A DNA stretch of 64,000 nt from Antedon bifida (taxonomy: Eukaryota; Echinodermata; Crinoidea; Comatulida; Antedonidae), in contig OY727093.1 in the NCBI GenBank assembly GCA_963402885.1, forward strand, positions 11,295,501 through 11,359,500, in the 5' to 3' direction. Below, piece by piece: positions 1 through 13,602 of the stretch; position 1 is the stretch's first letter, and every line of letters begins with the position of its first letter. Under the pieces are notes generated by a model that searched no databases, was not told where the DNA came from, and saw only the letters and a list, made by a program, of their open reading frames with translations. The position numbers and the translations under genes are program-made.

Positions 1-573
1 AAAGGACCACTGATACCATACTGCAAAATTAAAATAAGAATTGATAAATTATTTGATTTCAAAGAGTTGATGATGTATGAATGATTTATATTTTATTATT
101 TAATTTATTAATATGAATTATACAGACCTTTGCTGCTACTGATGATGACTGAAGGAGTGTTGCTGCCCATGTCCATTGTGATACAATTGTTGCTGCAGTA
201 ATGCCAATGTTTACTTTACCACCAGCATCAAAACTTGTGTCCAGATTGTCCTGTTTGTGTAAATAAAAAAAATATATATTACCATGGAGTAAAGAATATT
301 CTTTACTCCATGATATTACTACTAGGCCTAGGCCCAGATCTAAAACTAGGCTACTACTTTTATAAATTAAATTATAAGTTCTAGATGAAATTGCTATAGT
401 ACCTTATCTTGAAAAACGTACGACCTTATCCAAGTAAATCCTTTAGCTAAGATGACTGCAAAAACTGCAAAGGCTAGGGTAATCCAAATGGCCACTGAGA
501 CGGTAAGCGACTCGGAATCGATAACTAGAGTACCGGTGGTCCCATTCCAAAGTATTGAATCACAGAAGTCCAT
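1..573 (-). CDS. DUR3-like sodium/urea symporter, N-terminal exons (partial)
   Basis: Three exons of a membrane transporter read leftwards and leave the window: 573-403 (57 codons from the ATG), 250-128 (41 codons) and 20-1. All junctions are GT-AG and phase 0. Exon 1 encodes an extracellular-type N-terminus followed by a hydrophobic helix (VAIWITLAFAVFAVILAKG). Exon 2 has the core GITAATIVSQWTWAATLLQS and joins exon 3 as AAK-YGISGPF. The SQWTWAATLLQSS...YGxSGPF combination is characteristic of DUR3-type urea/polyamine members of the solute:sodium symporter family, known from fungi, plants and several marine invertebrates. Substrate and ion coupling are inferred from the family only. About 105 residues are visible; a full member has roughly 600-700. 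The start is the first ATG after an upstream non-coding stretch, and the residues just after it fit a short extracellular tail. Confidence 0.8.
284..311. repeat. 28-bp perfect palindrome
   Basis: A perfect inverted repeat with no spacer (arm ATGGAGTAAAGAAT) in intron 1 of the DUR3-like gene. Its centre (AAAGAATATTCTTT) and its GGAGT/ACTCC ends resemble the hairpin at 13603-13645. No function can be assigned. Confidence 0.8.
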
Positions 574-2027
574 ATTTTAGACCTAAAAATAATAAAAACT
601 ACTATTTATGTTTTCTGAAAATGTGTTCGTATACTTTTAGAACCAGATAGTACTAGCTAGAGCTAGCTAGCACCAACATGCAATACCACAAACTATTAAA
701 CTACACAATAAGCCTAGCCTAGGCCTATATAAAAAGCATGTCAGTTTTGCGTCGTGTGTGTGTATGTAAATAGCGTGATCGAATTTTTAATGAAAGATTT
801 TTTTTCGATGCGCGCGCGTGTTGTCAAGCGCCCTCTAAAAATGTTAACACAGAAACAATTTTGGTTTAATATTTTGTTGCTATTATTATTAATTTTTATT
901 ATAATATAATGCAAGTTCTTCTTATTGTACATTGCTGGACCAATTTTTAAAATTCATAAAACACTTTATCATGCTTATCATGGGAAATTGGGGAAGGAAG
1001 TGTCACGGGCGGAGAAATATATTGACGATGCGATTACAAAAACAATATAGTATTCATTTTCTAATTCATTTTGGAGTAGCCATACAATTAAATACGCGGT
1101 ATCGGAGACTTCTGTTCACATTAATTAATATCGATTCCATCGCGCTCTCTTTTCACTGTAATGTTTCAGGAGTTCACTGTAATCTTTCAGGAGTTCGCCG
1201 TATCGCTTTGGCACTCCTGGAATGTGTATCGTGCGAAGAGGCCAACAGGGTTGTTTAGGAATTTCCTCTGAGAAATAGGGCAATTGATGCCCAACTCTTT
1301 CGTTGTCATTCGCCACTCTAGAAAATGATCGTTGATTTTTTTTTTTCGGCTGATATCCATAACGATCCATCAAAAGCCGTAGTTTTCTAATAAAATTACC
1401 ACCATACAATGGAATTTTTAAAATTCGGAATTTCAACGAAAATCTGTTTCTGTTGTCTCAGAGAAAATTCCATAAAACGTATAAACAATTTTATATAATT
1501 ATTTTATATAACCAAATTGTATTCCTTTAATGTTTCACCATTACGTAACCGTTGTTTTTTGTATAATAAACGGCAAAATTTCGCCATTTCAATCATAAAA
1601 ATAAGAACATTATTTGTATATATTGTGAGATACACGAATGCAGTTATCTTCCTCTGCATCCGGTTTAGGCATATTTACATGTTTTCACTTGAGGAAACGT
1701 TAAGTAAATATTTTATTTGCCGATTTTTGTCAATGAATCTCAAATATTAGGATAATGTAATCAATCTCATCTATCACTTTAATAAATATAGTTATAGTTT
1801 CGCTGCAATTGACCTTTTGTTAATTATTAACTTTTAATGATAAATTAAAGAGCGGGTATTGACCTTTTTGTTCACAAAAATCAAGTAAACAAGTACAGTA
1901 GGCTATTAGGTTTTTACGGGGTGTTTTTTAATGTCGCGGCGCGACGGAAATGTGCTCTATTGTGAAATCTATTTTTGTCGCAATGGCCACATTAGTTTCA
2001 GGTTCGTAATGCTTTAATGACAATTTT

Positions 2028-2071
2028 AAGGAAAGGTATAGTTGAGGAAAGGTATAGTTGAGGAAAGGTAA
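2028..2071. repeat. Short tandem repeat, 16-bp unit, 2.7 copies
   Basis: The unit AGGAAAGGTATAGTTG is repeated head to tail with almost no divergence. It is a local minisatellite in intergenic DNA. Confidence 0.85.
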
Positions 2072-3044
2072 ATCGATCAGTCACGAGATAGACCGGCCCT
2101 AATCATTCCTGTAACCAGATCTCATTTTTTACGGAACTTACTGGCCAATTTTCAGCCAATGTGCCTCAGAGGAAGTAGGCGCGCCTATTGGTGGTGCCAT
2201 GACCGATCCGCCGCCGTAAGATAATATTTTAATGGTTTCCTTTGCTTTTACAACGGTCACCAACATTATTATTTAATTAATGTTAAGTTAACTAAGATAT
2301 TAGCTTTGATAAAATAATATTTCTAAAAACAATAAAACTATCATGTTATTTCCTCATATTTACTACACACGTTCTCTCGGCCGGCAGCGTCCGCGGGTTC
2401 TTCGTATAAAACACCTAACCATATTCGTGCCGTCCTATGAGTTTTTCATCATAAAAGAATGCCTTGCTGAAATTCCACAGAATATAATTACGACATAGGT
2501 CAGCCATATCGGATGTAGCCTCCCATTATTGTTTCCGCGTACTGTATTTATATTCTTCCTGGCTGTATCATGGAAGGTTATCAATCTTTCATAAGCAGGT
2601 TTTGCCAGCAAGAGTTACCGGAATAAATTGGCTCTAACCGGTATTAACATTTTTTTTAATGCACCTTGTAAAACATTCAGTATAGTTCTAGTTGTAAAAA
2701 AAACCACATTTAGTAGGCCTACTTAGAGTTTTGTTTGTAGGCCAGACTTGCAATTAAAGTCGGAATGGTTTGGATCGAAAATTGCAGTTAACAACACACA
2801 CAATTTAGATGTTTAACGACATCACCTGGACTCGGTTTCGCTTAATTTTCCGGAATTGATCCATACTGGGAGAACACAAACAAAATGTTCAAATGGTTTT
2901 GCCGACAAAGAAATGTACAAAACATATTCAATGAAAATCCAATACACTTTAAATGTAATAACCTATTTATGAAATTGTCAATACAGTATTCATTGTATAA
3001 GAGCCAAGAGCCCGACTGAAAATCAGAAGCCACTCTTTAAAGTA

Positions 3045-3150
3045 GAATCGTCAACACATGGAACAATCTATACCACACTACAGTACAAGCAGAAAACATT
3101 AATGCATTCAAGGACCACCTAAACAAAGACAGAGCAATGGGAGTAAATTT
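3045..3150 (+). mobile_element. Non-LTR retrotransposon ORF2 3'-end remnant
   Basis: Conceptual translation gives VNTWNNLYHTTVQAENINAF followed by KDHLNKD. This resembles the WNxLP...xxxxxxFKxxLdk signature at the C-terminus of CR1/L2/RTE-like reverse transcriptase polyproteins. No catalytic domain remains. It is a short fossil fragment, and the call rests only on that signature. Confidence 0.45.
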
Positions 3151-4947
3151 TGCTACAAATTCTAGTTAAATACAGAAGAAATGGAGGGCGTTTAAAAGGC
3201 ATTTGCCTTAATCATGAGCCCGAAGATTCAAGTAAGATTCAAGTAAGAAGAATCTTAATGTATCGGGATCATTCCAAAAGATGATGAACATGATAAGAGG
3301 TTTTGTTCGAAAAACTCTAGTACAACTGAAGAGGAAATACATTTAATATTAAAGTCTCTTTTAAAAAGAACACCCAAAAATATACTGTAAATGGGCATTA
3401 AAGAAACTTTAGTCATTTTAAAGCCTGTCGGTTTTTATGCCTACAACAAAAAAGTTAAGGCGGAAATACCAAGACAATTTCATAACCACGTGTTCGAGAA
3501 CAAAAGATCTCAGATATTTAGTCACTAATTTGTTTAAAACATGTTTGGTTAATTCATTATTTTTCTCGAATAATACCTTACTAATGTATACATTTTCACT
3601 ACACAGGTTTTGTTTTTAAGATAATTTGGAACGGTCGATGTTATTCAACTCAATGAATACGGTACTGGCCTTTTGTATATATATAGCATAATTTGCGTCT
3701 CCAACATGGCCGACAATTTAAGTTCATTTAGAAAATACAAACACCACGATTTACTTACCGAAAATTATAGTCAAATACACAACACAAGTTAATTTGTAGT
3801 TTTTAGCAAATATTATTAACAATTTAGGCGCGGCAAACTGAATGTTATCTCGTAAGCAACGACTTCTCCTTCCGTATGTCAGGTTTTAGAACAACGCGAT
3901 TGCTTTTCACGGTCAAGACCAACCCCAACCAAGAGCATAGCGAACTCATGCATTATTCATTAAGCCTTATTACGTAGGCGAAAGGAAAATGCCAATATTG
4001 TTATGCACCAGTAGAATCTTTCAGATCGTAATAAGTGATGAAGCATGTTTGGTGGTATGGTGTGCTTTTATTGTCATCAGCAGTATTGATTCATACCAAA
4101 CAATACATCGACAAAACCGTTATGATTGATGACCAGAAGGGATAGCAACAATATCGTCTCCTGACAAATAATGTTAAAAATTAAAAGATTTGGTTGTTTT
4201 GTGTACATAAATAGTTTAGTAGGCGCTACATATTTGGTTATTAAAAATACACTTGGTATAGTTAAAACAGAATCTGGCAAGTTCGTTATTAAATAAACAT
4301 TTCCATGTAGCCTAATCATTGCGCAACATGCATAATTACAAATCAATATCGTGTATTTCAGTAATTATCCCATTTTGTTCCGATAATTAGATAACGTTTT
4401 CGGAACATCCGTACGCTAACAAACCCGTTTTTAAAAAGAAAAACAAAAACGAGCTTTCCTAAATAATACTATGTGGTGAATATTATAATAATTCTTTATT
4501 TTCTGTATCGGTTGGTAATGATGCATGAATTATCAAGCCTACTAATTTGGCCATGAACCCATGACATTTGTGATTTGTTGCGGTAGTAATTAATTTAGTT
4601 GTTTATTCAGGGCTATTCATTTTATGAGATGACATGTAAAAAATTTCCATTACATCATTCTGATAATGTTCTGATACGTGAAATGAATTTCAAATAGACA
4701 GAGTTCGATTCTCGGCGACACGAATTGTTTTCGCTCTCTCGGCGGCAAATTTTTAATCCTTATAATGAAAGTTTCACATTAGTATATTAAAGTATCACTG
4801 CCGGTTTATTTGGAGGTTTATTTTTTTTCTTCAAACTGACAAATTCGGGATTAAATTGACAAGCAGGGCCGTTCACATTTCAAAACCATAAAATCATTTT
4901 GGAGCAACAAAAGGTAAAAGACAATTTGAGCCTGGGAAAGACGTAGG

Positions 4948-5545
4948 CCTGTGATTCTTTAAAAAAACCAAAAGTGTGATGCTCAGATTTATTTTAAATC
5001 GGATAGTTGGATTGAGATTTAATCCAAATCCAGCTTAGCAGCAGGACCCCCTGGCAGGACAACAGTAATAATATAAGTTGTTATTGAACAACATTTAAAT
5101 CGCGATCTAACATTATTATTATCGGATAAATTTGAACATTATTCGGGATTTAGTATCCGAACCGTTCTTCTTCCAATGTCACATGCGACGGATTGTCAGA
5201 ATGCGATTTATATCCGAATTATAATTCTGGTCCTGTGATTCTTTCAAAAAAACAAAAGTGTGATGCTCAGATTTATTTTAAATCGGATAGTTGGATTGAG
5301 ATTTAATCCAAATCCAGTTTAGCAGCAGGACCAGGGAGGTATACATCCCTGGCAGAACAATATTAATAAATATTATATTATTATATAAGTTGTTATTGAA
5401 CAACATTTGAATCGCGATCTAACATTATTATTATCGGATAACAATTTGAACATTATTTCGGGATAGTATCCGAACCGTTGTTCTTCCAATTCCACATGCG
5501 ACGAATTGTCAGAATGCGATTAATATCCGAATTATAATTCTGGTC
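4948..5545. repeat. Tandem duplication of a ~300-bp block
   Basis: Copy 1 is 4948-5231 and copy 2 is 5232-5545. Both start CCTGTGATTCTTT and end AATTATAATTCTGGT. They differ by substitutions and by a ~30-bp insertion in copy 2 around 5335-5385. The block is non-coding and joins head to tail without spacer, so it arose as a local duplication. Confidence 0.9.
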
Positions 5546-8500
5546 CATTTCGGAAAAAACTGGAAAGTGAGTTCACCCCAATTGATAACCATATTTTATT
5601 ATTGTTACATCCATCTATCAGTAAAGGTTAAACATTGGATTTTTATCTCTTTCGTCACAGTTTGTCATATTCATTACAGCGGATGGCATGTTTGCTCGAT
5701 TTCTGCCAAATTACAATATGGTGTTTGATTGATTTGATTTAGTATTGGGTTGCTATCTATTTTGTAGGACTATTATTATTATTATTCATCGGAGTAGGGT
5801 ATTGTTGTACTTGTTTTCTTGGCAGAAATACATAAAAACATATAGAAAACAATTAAAACAACATGAATATATTAACTCATTTATTATTATGTATTCTGAA
5901 ACCATCATCTTTCATGACCTACCAAATATGTTTTTTTGGAAAAATTATTTTCAATAACGAAGAATGATCCCTATAATTTGCCACGTGACGAATTCAAACC
6001 TACTGTACAGTATTATCAAATATTATCGTGTTTATGACATGGTAAATGAACGCATTTCAACAAGGGGTTTTTACAAAACTTCGTTTCGGAAGTTATACAG
6101 AAAATAGATTATCCGTTCATTTCCTCCTTTTAATTCATAAAGGTCGTGGAACCTATGTAAACACAGTTGGATTTTTTTCGATTTTGTATAAGGATTTTGA
6201 ATACTAACTACAGTATTTCTGAAATCCACCTGGTGTGTATACATAATAAAAAGATTTATAACATTGCTGTACATTAGTGACATTTTAAAGGGACCATGTT
6301 CAATGTTTGAAAGCTTCGGCAAATTCGTATGGGCATATATTGCCTTTTTCTCGGGCTTCTTCTGCTCTGGATCATTTATTTGGAATCTGGGAACAAGCAC
6401 TTTACTTAGTAGAACAAAAGGAACAAAAACTGGTGAAATTTAAACCCTGGAGGTGGAATAGTTTTGTTGTGGTTTGGCGTTTCTTCCGGGAGAGAATTTG
6501 AAATTTGCTTTTCGCAATATAGAAATTTATATCCCTTGCACACAGTGTATCCTGATCGTATTTGACCTTTTTGCAACCAAGAACACATGAGTAAGTTTAG
6601 CCAACATTGTTGTTTGATTGCCTTGAACATGAGGCGCGAATGAAACGATTAAATGAATAGTACCTGTATACATTCGTTTCGTTTAAAAACCCCACGTTTC
6701 TTGATGCCACAGCAGGAAGGTAAAGAAGAATTATATTGCGCAATATTTAATACAACACGATCAATAAAAATGTCTCCACTTAATCAATTCAGAATCCATT
6801 GATTTCCCATCACCAAGCGATTTAACAAACAATACTTAATTATACAAAACAAATACCATACTATTAAATACAATGATTATTTAAGTATAAATGATAAATT
6901 AAGTAGTATATGTAATAAAGGTCATCGAGATTAATTCCATGGTCAGGTAAAAACATTAACAATGACCATTGGAAACGTAATGCCGCAAGCGTATTGAACA
7001 AATGGCCTTTACACGACTGACCGGAAAAAATCTGTAAAAATCAATAAAAAATGTCTCCGAGTTCAACCTACACGTGAGTAGGTCGTGTGTGTTTGTTCTC
7101 ATCTGTAGTGTGTGAACAAAATTCCACACGTTATTGTTCGCAAGTGTCTTGTAGTGTGACGTCATACAAACGGAACAATGTGACAAAAGGAAAACCCCGC
7201 GAAAATATATACGGAATGTAGAAATTCTTTAAGCAATGTTTAAGTCATAAATATCTTCATTGGAAACATGTTTTATAGTATACAGAGTAGTAGCAGACAG
7301 TCACGGGGATATAGTGAGAATTAAATATATTATAGACGAAAACGAAGACTATATATCGGCAGCATAAGCTTTTATAAGAAATTACTATAACAAGGAATTG
7401 TACTTAATAGTAAAATACGATGCGTTGATGGAAAAGTAATCCGTACAACGATTTTACAATAACTGTTACCACACACGTATAGAAACCATAAACACTGCTG
7501 GCCACCGCCCAAAAGTGTTAACCATCAACAACATTCTTTTAACAAAAGATTTTATTTCCTAATTTACTTTAATAACAATAAAAGTACAGGTACATACTAT
7601 ATATATAATAGTATCTTTTTAAGATAGAGCAATAACGAATTGGTATAAAGTATTATATAATAAACTACAAGAATATATATCGGTTTAACACTAAAAGTAA
7701 ATAACAATACGTACTTCTGAGAAAGCGAAAAGCAGTTTAAGCATGATCATAACCAAAAACAAGTTTGGTAAACAAATGAATTCTTATAAAAGGAAAAAAT
7801 ACGAACCTTTTTATTATGGTATTGTATTAGCTTTCAATAAATCTCCTTTTTCACAAGACCAGGCGGTGCTGCTTACGCGATGGGTTTTTTTCAGTTATGG
7901 CGATGGAAAAGAATTTGCTCCTATTTTTTCTCTGTTCACGAATGGACAGCTTTCATTACCCAGTCATAGAAGAGGTCAAATGAATATTCATAGAAATCTG
8001 ATTGACACGCTTTCGTGATGCATGATGGTTGTCACGGTGAAATAGGCATACCGAGTGAAATGTTTTCCCCACGCTTCATCGATTTTGACTTCGTCAGGAA
8101 TGTTTCTATGGCTACAAAAGCTTTTTTAAATAATCGATCCATGCCATGGAGAAAATAATTAGTAAATCTAGTTCGATATTGTATTTTTTAAATATCATTA
8201 TTTGGTACCATAGTATCAGAAGCAATTAAATGTTTCCACACTAATTATTATTACCAAAAAAGAAAAGAACTCAACAACCAGTCCAAACTACGACTGATCG
8301 GTATTGACCACGCCCAACAACACAGAACAGAATATGAACGTCACGCCCAAATTGACAATTCGTTTTTTAATGAAAGTAAAAATCTTGTGAATCCATTATT
8401 TGGGGGCAATGATCCGGTTGCTGCGATTGAATTGTTAGTCTTTAATAGTTTCAACTTAAGTTTATAAGGAAATGTACAATAACATTTAGTTTTGATTTCT

Positions 8501-9206
8501 ATAAAAATTGTAATTAGAGCAAAAAAAGTCCTCGTATTCTATGAAGCTGAACTAATAGTATTTTTATACATTGTAATACCTTATACAGCACAGTAAAATA
8601 CAATACTAGGCTTACTGTAGTTAAATCTTTGGAAGGTCATAGGTAAGATTACATAATCTTAGTTGCAGTAACTATCCGTGTTATGTGAATACCATTTGTA
8701 TTTGATCATTTGTTAGGTTTGTCATTAAAGTTGGCTTTATAGCAGATTACATCCAAAATGCTTTCAAGATTATATTAGTACCACTGTTGTCATTTTAACT
8801 GTCACAATAGTGACAGTATTTAAAAGGTAGAATAATTAGCCCACAGACAAAAAACAAGTCCACAAGCACACATTCTAATTTATTTAAACTTTATTTTATA
8901 CCAACAAAGTATAGTCCACTCCTTTTGCACACTTACAGTATAGTAGTATGTAAATTATAAATATTTTCTTTAATTTAGGCATATCTTAGTATGTATAAGA
9001 TATTATCTTTATTTTATGTTACTATGCTGGTAAAGAATATTATTTTTCCTTTAAACAATACAATTCTGTCATGTTCTAATCAATTTCATTTATTGAGTTA
9101 TAATGGATAAATTAAAAACACATTAAAATAATTCTAATATATTTCGTTACACAACATTTATTTTGTTTTGAATTTTGATTAAAACAATGTAAAATTTATT
9201 TGGAAC

Positions 9207-10082
9207 TTATAGAAATATTTCAGATGGCCAGAATTCATCATCCATGTATGATACATTATTTTCTTCTTCTTCTTCCTTTTCTTGATTTTTAACTTGCTCT
9301 TCCCAATGGTTTTCAAGAAGTTTATATACGTCCAGTGCTGCCCTAGCATCTGTAACTGAACAGTGCTCTCCCCCCTGAATGTCCCGGCCTAGCAAGCACC
9401 TGGCTAGACACCGTAACGAAGGTGTACATGAACTTTGACCCATGTTTGTGAACTCCTTCAGTAGTCCATACTCGGCTGTATCCCTTATACGATGTTGAGA
9501 GTGTCGTAATTTAAGTACGGCAAAGTCGTGATGAAGACTGTGTCCAACAATAATGCTTCCATTAAGAACGTCCTTCACTTCCGTCTGAACTTGATTGAAG
9601 CAAGGCGCCCCCGCAAGATCTTTCTCACGAATGCCGCTCCATTTAGTCCTATAATCCGTAACAGGATTTGACGGTTTAACATACTTGTCATATATAACAT
9701 CACCTTTATAGTTAACAATACTGCATCTAGCTAGTGTGCTGACACACCCTTTAATACCTGTGCCAACCATCTCACAGTCCAATGCTACTATGTCATCTTG
9801 GTGCTCATTTAACAGATAATTGTTTGCATCATAGCTTTTAATGTGCCTCTTCATAAACTCTGTAAAGACTGGATATTTGTTTAAGTCATTCTTATTTGTG
9901 CAGATTTGATGATTTGCATTGTTTTTCTTTACTTTTTTTTGTTTTTCTTTCCATTTTAGTAATCGTTGAATTCTTCTAGGAAGTAATTTTGAACTATTCG
10001 TCTTTGATTTTTTAGCTAAATGTTCATAGTGAGCTCGGTTTGACCTTTTAATAGAGGCCTTAGTATTCTGGAGTTCATTCAT
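9207..10082 (-). CDS. AEN: DEDDh 3'-5' exonuclease, AEN/ISG20L2 family
   Basis: A 291-residue protein encoded in one exon. Residues 1-60 are lysine/arginine-rich, typical of the nucleolar targeting tails of this family. The exonuclease domain spans about 97-265. Exo I has LDCEMVGTG (D102, E104), Exo II VGHSLHHDF (D186), and Exo III HCSVTDA (H240, D245), so all five DEDDh residues are present. The family includes apoptosis-enhancing nuclease, ISG20L2 (5.8S rRNA maturation) and REXO4. The acidic tail followed by SYMDDEFWPSE resembles the YMEDQYWPDD end of vertebrate AEN, which tips the call to AEN, but an ISG20L2-like rRNA-processing role is equally possible. A splice acceptor (TTTTCAG) lies at 10114-10115, so the coding exon starts at 10113 and a non-coding 5' exon lies upstream. 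A short out-of-frame upstream ATG at 10110 opens 11 codons and stops on top of the main start, which could damp translation. Confidence 0.85.
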   Translation of the reverse strand: MNELQNTKASIKRSNRAHYEHLAKKSKTNSSKLLPRRIQRLLKWKEKQKKVKKNNANHQICTNKNDLNKYPVFTEFMKRHIKSYDANNYLLNEHQDDIVALDCEMVGTGIKGCVSTLARCSIVNYKGDVIYDKYVKPSNPVTDYRTKWSGIREKDLAGAPCFNQVQTEVKDVLNGSIIVGHSLHHDFAVLKLRHSQHRIRDTAEYGLLKEFTNMGQSSCTPSLRCLARCLLGRDIQGGEHCSVTDARAALDVYKLLENHWEEQVKNQEKEEEEENNVSYMDDEFWPSEIFL

Positions 10083-11377
10083 TTTGGAACAATGTTCTGA
10101 TGAAAATCATGATCTGAAAAAATAAAAAAGTTAAATTGTTAGTTTATATTAAATAGAATAATCACCAATTTACTCCAATAATTAAAATTGTATATTATCA
10201 ATTATTGCTGTTTTCTATTTTAATGATAATTAATATTTGATAAATTATAAAAATACAAGATAAATTCATAACAATAAATTTGTGAAGAGCAGAATAGAGA
10301 TAGTCTTTTCTGAACAAATAATAATTAAAAAAAACCAACTCATAAAAATATTTCATTGTTAATATATTGAAATTACTTAGCTATAAAAGGAAAACGACAA
10401 CAATGAAAAATAACAATCGGGCTTTGCAGCAGGTCAATAGGAAACGTGTATACAGTGATGGAAAAATACAGAATATCCAATTATAATGATTCATAAACTG
10501 CAGAGAAGGCAAGCAATACTGTGTCTTTTAATAGTTTACTATAGGTTATACTTTATATGCTGGTAGTACTGTATAATTAATTTAAGTTAATAGAACTAGG
10601 AGGATAATTTCAAAATTCTAATCATATAATTTACCAAGACAATAATTTTCATTAATTATTAACAAGTTAAAGTGTAGTATCATAATAAATACAGGTACTG
10701 TACTTTAATCATAGAGAAAATATCTATATATATATTTCCTCCATGGTACAATATATACATAGTTAGCTGCATCATGTTTGTAATTTAAACTTGTGATGGA
10801 ACTTTAGGCATTATTTATAACAATTATTATTTAGTGCAGAAGAAATGAAAACATTTCTAATTTGCTGATGTGAAAATAGCTATTAAATAGACAGTGTATA
10901 ACCTCAAAAATATGCCCATTTAAAACACTCTTGAGTGGGCTTCGTTTTGGGATGGACTGATTTCAAGATTAAATATTGCAATGCAAAGCTGGGGCTTCTT
11001 TTCAAGAGTTTACAGTATACATCTTTTTACTAAAAACAAATATTTGATTTCACTGAATTTAGGCAATAAGGAATGTTAGTTTATTAAAATCTCATTTTAA
11101 TTTAATATATATAAATATAACTTTTTGTTTTGTTTTTACGCTGTTATTTATTTGTTTTTCTCATTTGTTCATTTGGTTGTGCAACTATAACTAATACTGT
11201 ATATCAATATATCAATTACTGTATATCAAATATATCAAAAATATCTCAATTTGTATCTGCATGGTTCACATTGCTTTTTTCTTATATTATATCTGTAAGT
11301 TTATGTAATGTAATTAGCAATTTTATAATGCATTATTTAAAAAAAATTTTTATTATTAATTAGGCCTATAATTATAA

Positions 11378-12878
11378 GGCGCTAATGCAGTTTCGTACCC
11401 ACCCCTTAAAATTACTCAAAATTGTTTCAATACTTCATCTAACCTACTCACGAGTTGTCTACAACATTCTGTAAACATAAAATTGTAAAATATCGATATT
11501 TTTTTATTTATAAATATTTTTAATCAATTAATAATTGAGCACCCTTCAGAAATCCATCGCCAGCTTAGCTTCGCGAAAATCATCGCTAGGCCTGCCGATA
11601 AAAGTACGGAGGCCTCACAGGACATCAAGAATTTTGGCGATCTATAGAGGACGCTGTTATGGTCATAATATATGGCTATAACAAATATTTTTTACATGTT
11701 CCTCGTGAAACGAATTTTAAGTTTTTTCATAAAGAAATATTTTGTGTTTAATTATGTTGTTAATTTTTAGAAATTCTTTTTATTTTGAGTGTTGTGTGTT
11801 ATTGTCTTGTCAAATTATATTTTTGTGAGATCAGCTTTGGCTGGATGGACCACCTTTGTAAAATATTGTTGAAATAAATAAATCAATAGTTGCTTCATTA
11901 TTTAATGATATATTTTTATTTTATTTTAATAAACACAACAGGAAAGAAGATAAAAAAGAAGAAATGAAAGATATGAAATGATGTATTCAGTGTCAGCAGA
12001 AGTAAAATAAATTCTAGTAATTGATGGAAAACATTTTTATTATAATTATCATTGTATTACTGTACATTACATTTCAATAAATTATATCTTTCTGTTTTTG
12101 TTTCATTTCTTATTTACATGTATTTGAAGAGGTCTTTCATAGGTGAATAAAAAATGTTCTTCTACAGGGAAACCATTAGCGTTTCTAGTATAGTGATAAC
12201 ATTACTAAAACAATTAATTTGTCATAAGCTTGTTTATTGTGTTATAACAATAACAATGTAGCTCAGGACTGAACGAAGTACTGTAATTCTTTTTATTTCA
12301 TTTTATTCATTTATTTGACCTATAAACCATACTGTAAAATAAAACAGAGGAAAATTGGTCAGTAGTACTTATATCTTCGAGAGTCAGCAGTCCCATATAT
12401 TTATCTTCTTTCCTGTGTGAAATTCTACTATTAAAATGAAATTACAAATTAAAAACATAACATATGATGATACCCACAATGATGAATACAACAATTGTAT
12501 ATTATTTCTTTATTAAAAATACGAAACTCATGTCAGAAATAATGCAAATTATTATTTAGTGCGTGCTTTAAACATTAGTAACTACACCCTCTATAGAACG
12601 CAACTGTTTACTCTATCAAGAGTTAATGTCCTGTGAGGCCTCCGTACTTTTATCGGCAGGCCTAGCAATGACTTTCGCGAAGCTAAGCTGGCGATGTATT
12701 GCTGAAGGGTGCTCAGTATTAATTGATTAAAAATAGTTATAAATAAAAAAAATATCGACTTTTTACAATTTTATGATTGCAGGATGTTGTGTAGACAACT
12801 CGTAACTTAGTAAAGTAGGTTGGATGAAGATTTTGAGTAATTTTAAGGGGTGGGTACGAAACTGCATTATTTAGCGCC
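11378..12878. mobile_element. Foldback (hAT-like) non-autonomous transposon, 1501 bp
   Basis: Long terminal inverted repeats span 11378-11625 and 12626-12878 (about 250 bp, with a few mismatches). The ends read GGCGCTAA...TTAGCGCC. The element is flanked on both sides by the identical 8-bp sequence AATTATAA (11370-11377 and 12879-12886), a target site duplication of the length made by hAT transposases. The interior has no open frame of interest, so it would need a transposase supplied in trans. Assignment to hAT is from duplication length only. Confidence 0.8.
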
Positions 12879-13602
12879 AATTATAATTATTAATACGGAA
12901 AAAAGCATAATACACAAAAAAAATATGCCTAAATTAAACCTATAGTAATACTAGGGGCCTAGTAGTCCGGCATACTCTAGGTAGGCAGTGTTGTTGTTTA
13001 GGCTAATGGCCCGCTCACGCGATCCGCCGCCGACCAAGTCGAGATTAGGCTACGCCTAGCTAGGCTAGGCCTAAATGGGTCCGCCGGAGGATCAAGAAGA
13101 GAGAGAGAAGGTGAGGTCATATAGGCCTAGCTTAATATTTCTAATATATAATGCATACCTACATCTATTTACTACACGTCCGTCACATTTTATTTACTGA
13201 ATTATACGTATTTTCGTAAAAACAGATGACACGTGTTGTAAGTAATAATTGCACAACCCAGCTGTGACACATTGAGGGCGTGTTGGAAGGTCGTTTGGGT
13301 TGAGGGCGTCATCAACAAAGATACAAGGTATAGGCTACAGTACAGTCAGTACTGTGTATGTTTATATTTATATTTTTAGATGTTTTTTGTTAAAAATGAT
13401 AATAATCTTTTAATGTGTTAGTTTAATGTATTATATATATTTCATATTATTTGCACTTTCAAAGCTTATGGCATTAAGTATACATAAATATGAGGCACAG
13501 ACAAAACATTCTCTCAGTCAGACTGTACTCGGAGAACTGAGATGAGGAACTGACTGCAAATCTTTTTAAACAACCTGGCCTTTGCTTTGGTAGCTTTATT
13601 TT

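Larger units (their letters stand above)
574..9206. other. Intergenic region without a supportable gene
   Basis: This 8.6-kb AT-rich stretch separates the divergently oriented DUR3-like 5' end from the 3' end of the AEN-like gene. Open frames here are short, lack splice-consistent partners and show no recognisable protein family. It holds a 16-bp triplication at 2028-2071, a probable non-LTR retrotransposon remnant near 3045-3150 and a tandem duplication at 4948-5545. The immediate upstream 0.5 kb should contain the promoter of the DUR3-like gene, but I see no distinctive element. Confidence 0.6.

Noticed and set aside
1125-1436. Minus-strand 103-codon open frame
   Set aside because: No recognisable family, no signal or domain, and composition unlike the real exons; the overlapping plus-strand frame is equally open.
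6071-6630. Overlapping open frames of 64-109 codons
   Set aside because: Frames on both strands overlap without splice partners or conserved motifs; expected by chance in AT-rich DNA.
7743-8018. Plus-strand 91-codon frame
   Set aside because: Contains GXKEFAPIFSLF-like text but no known domain; no flanking splice signals or second exon.
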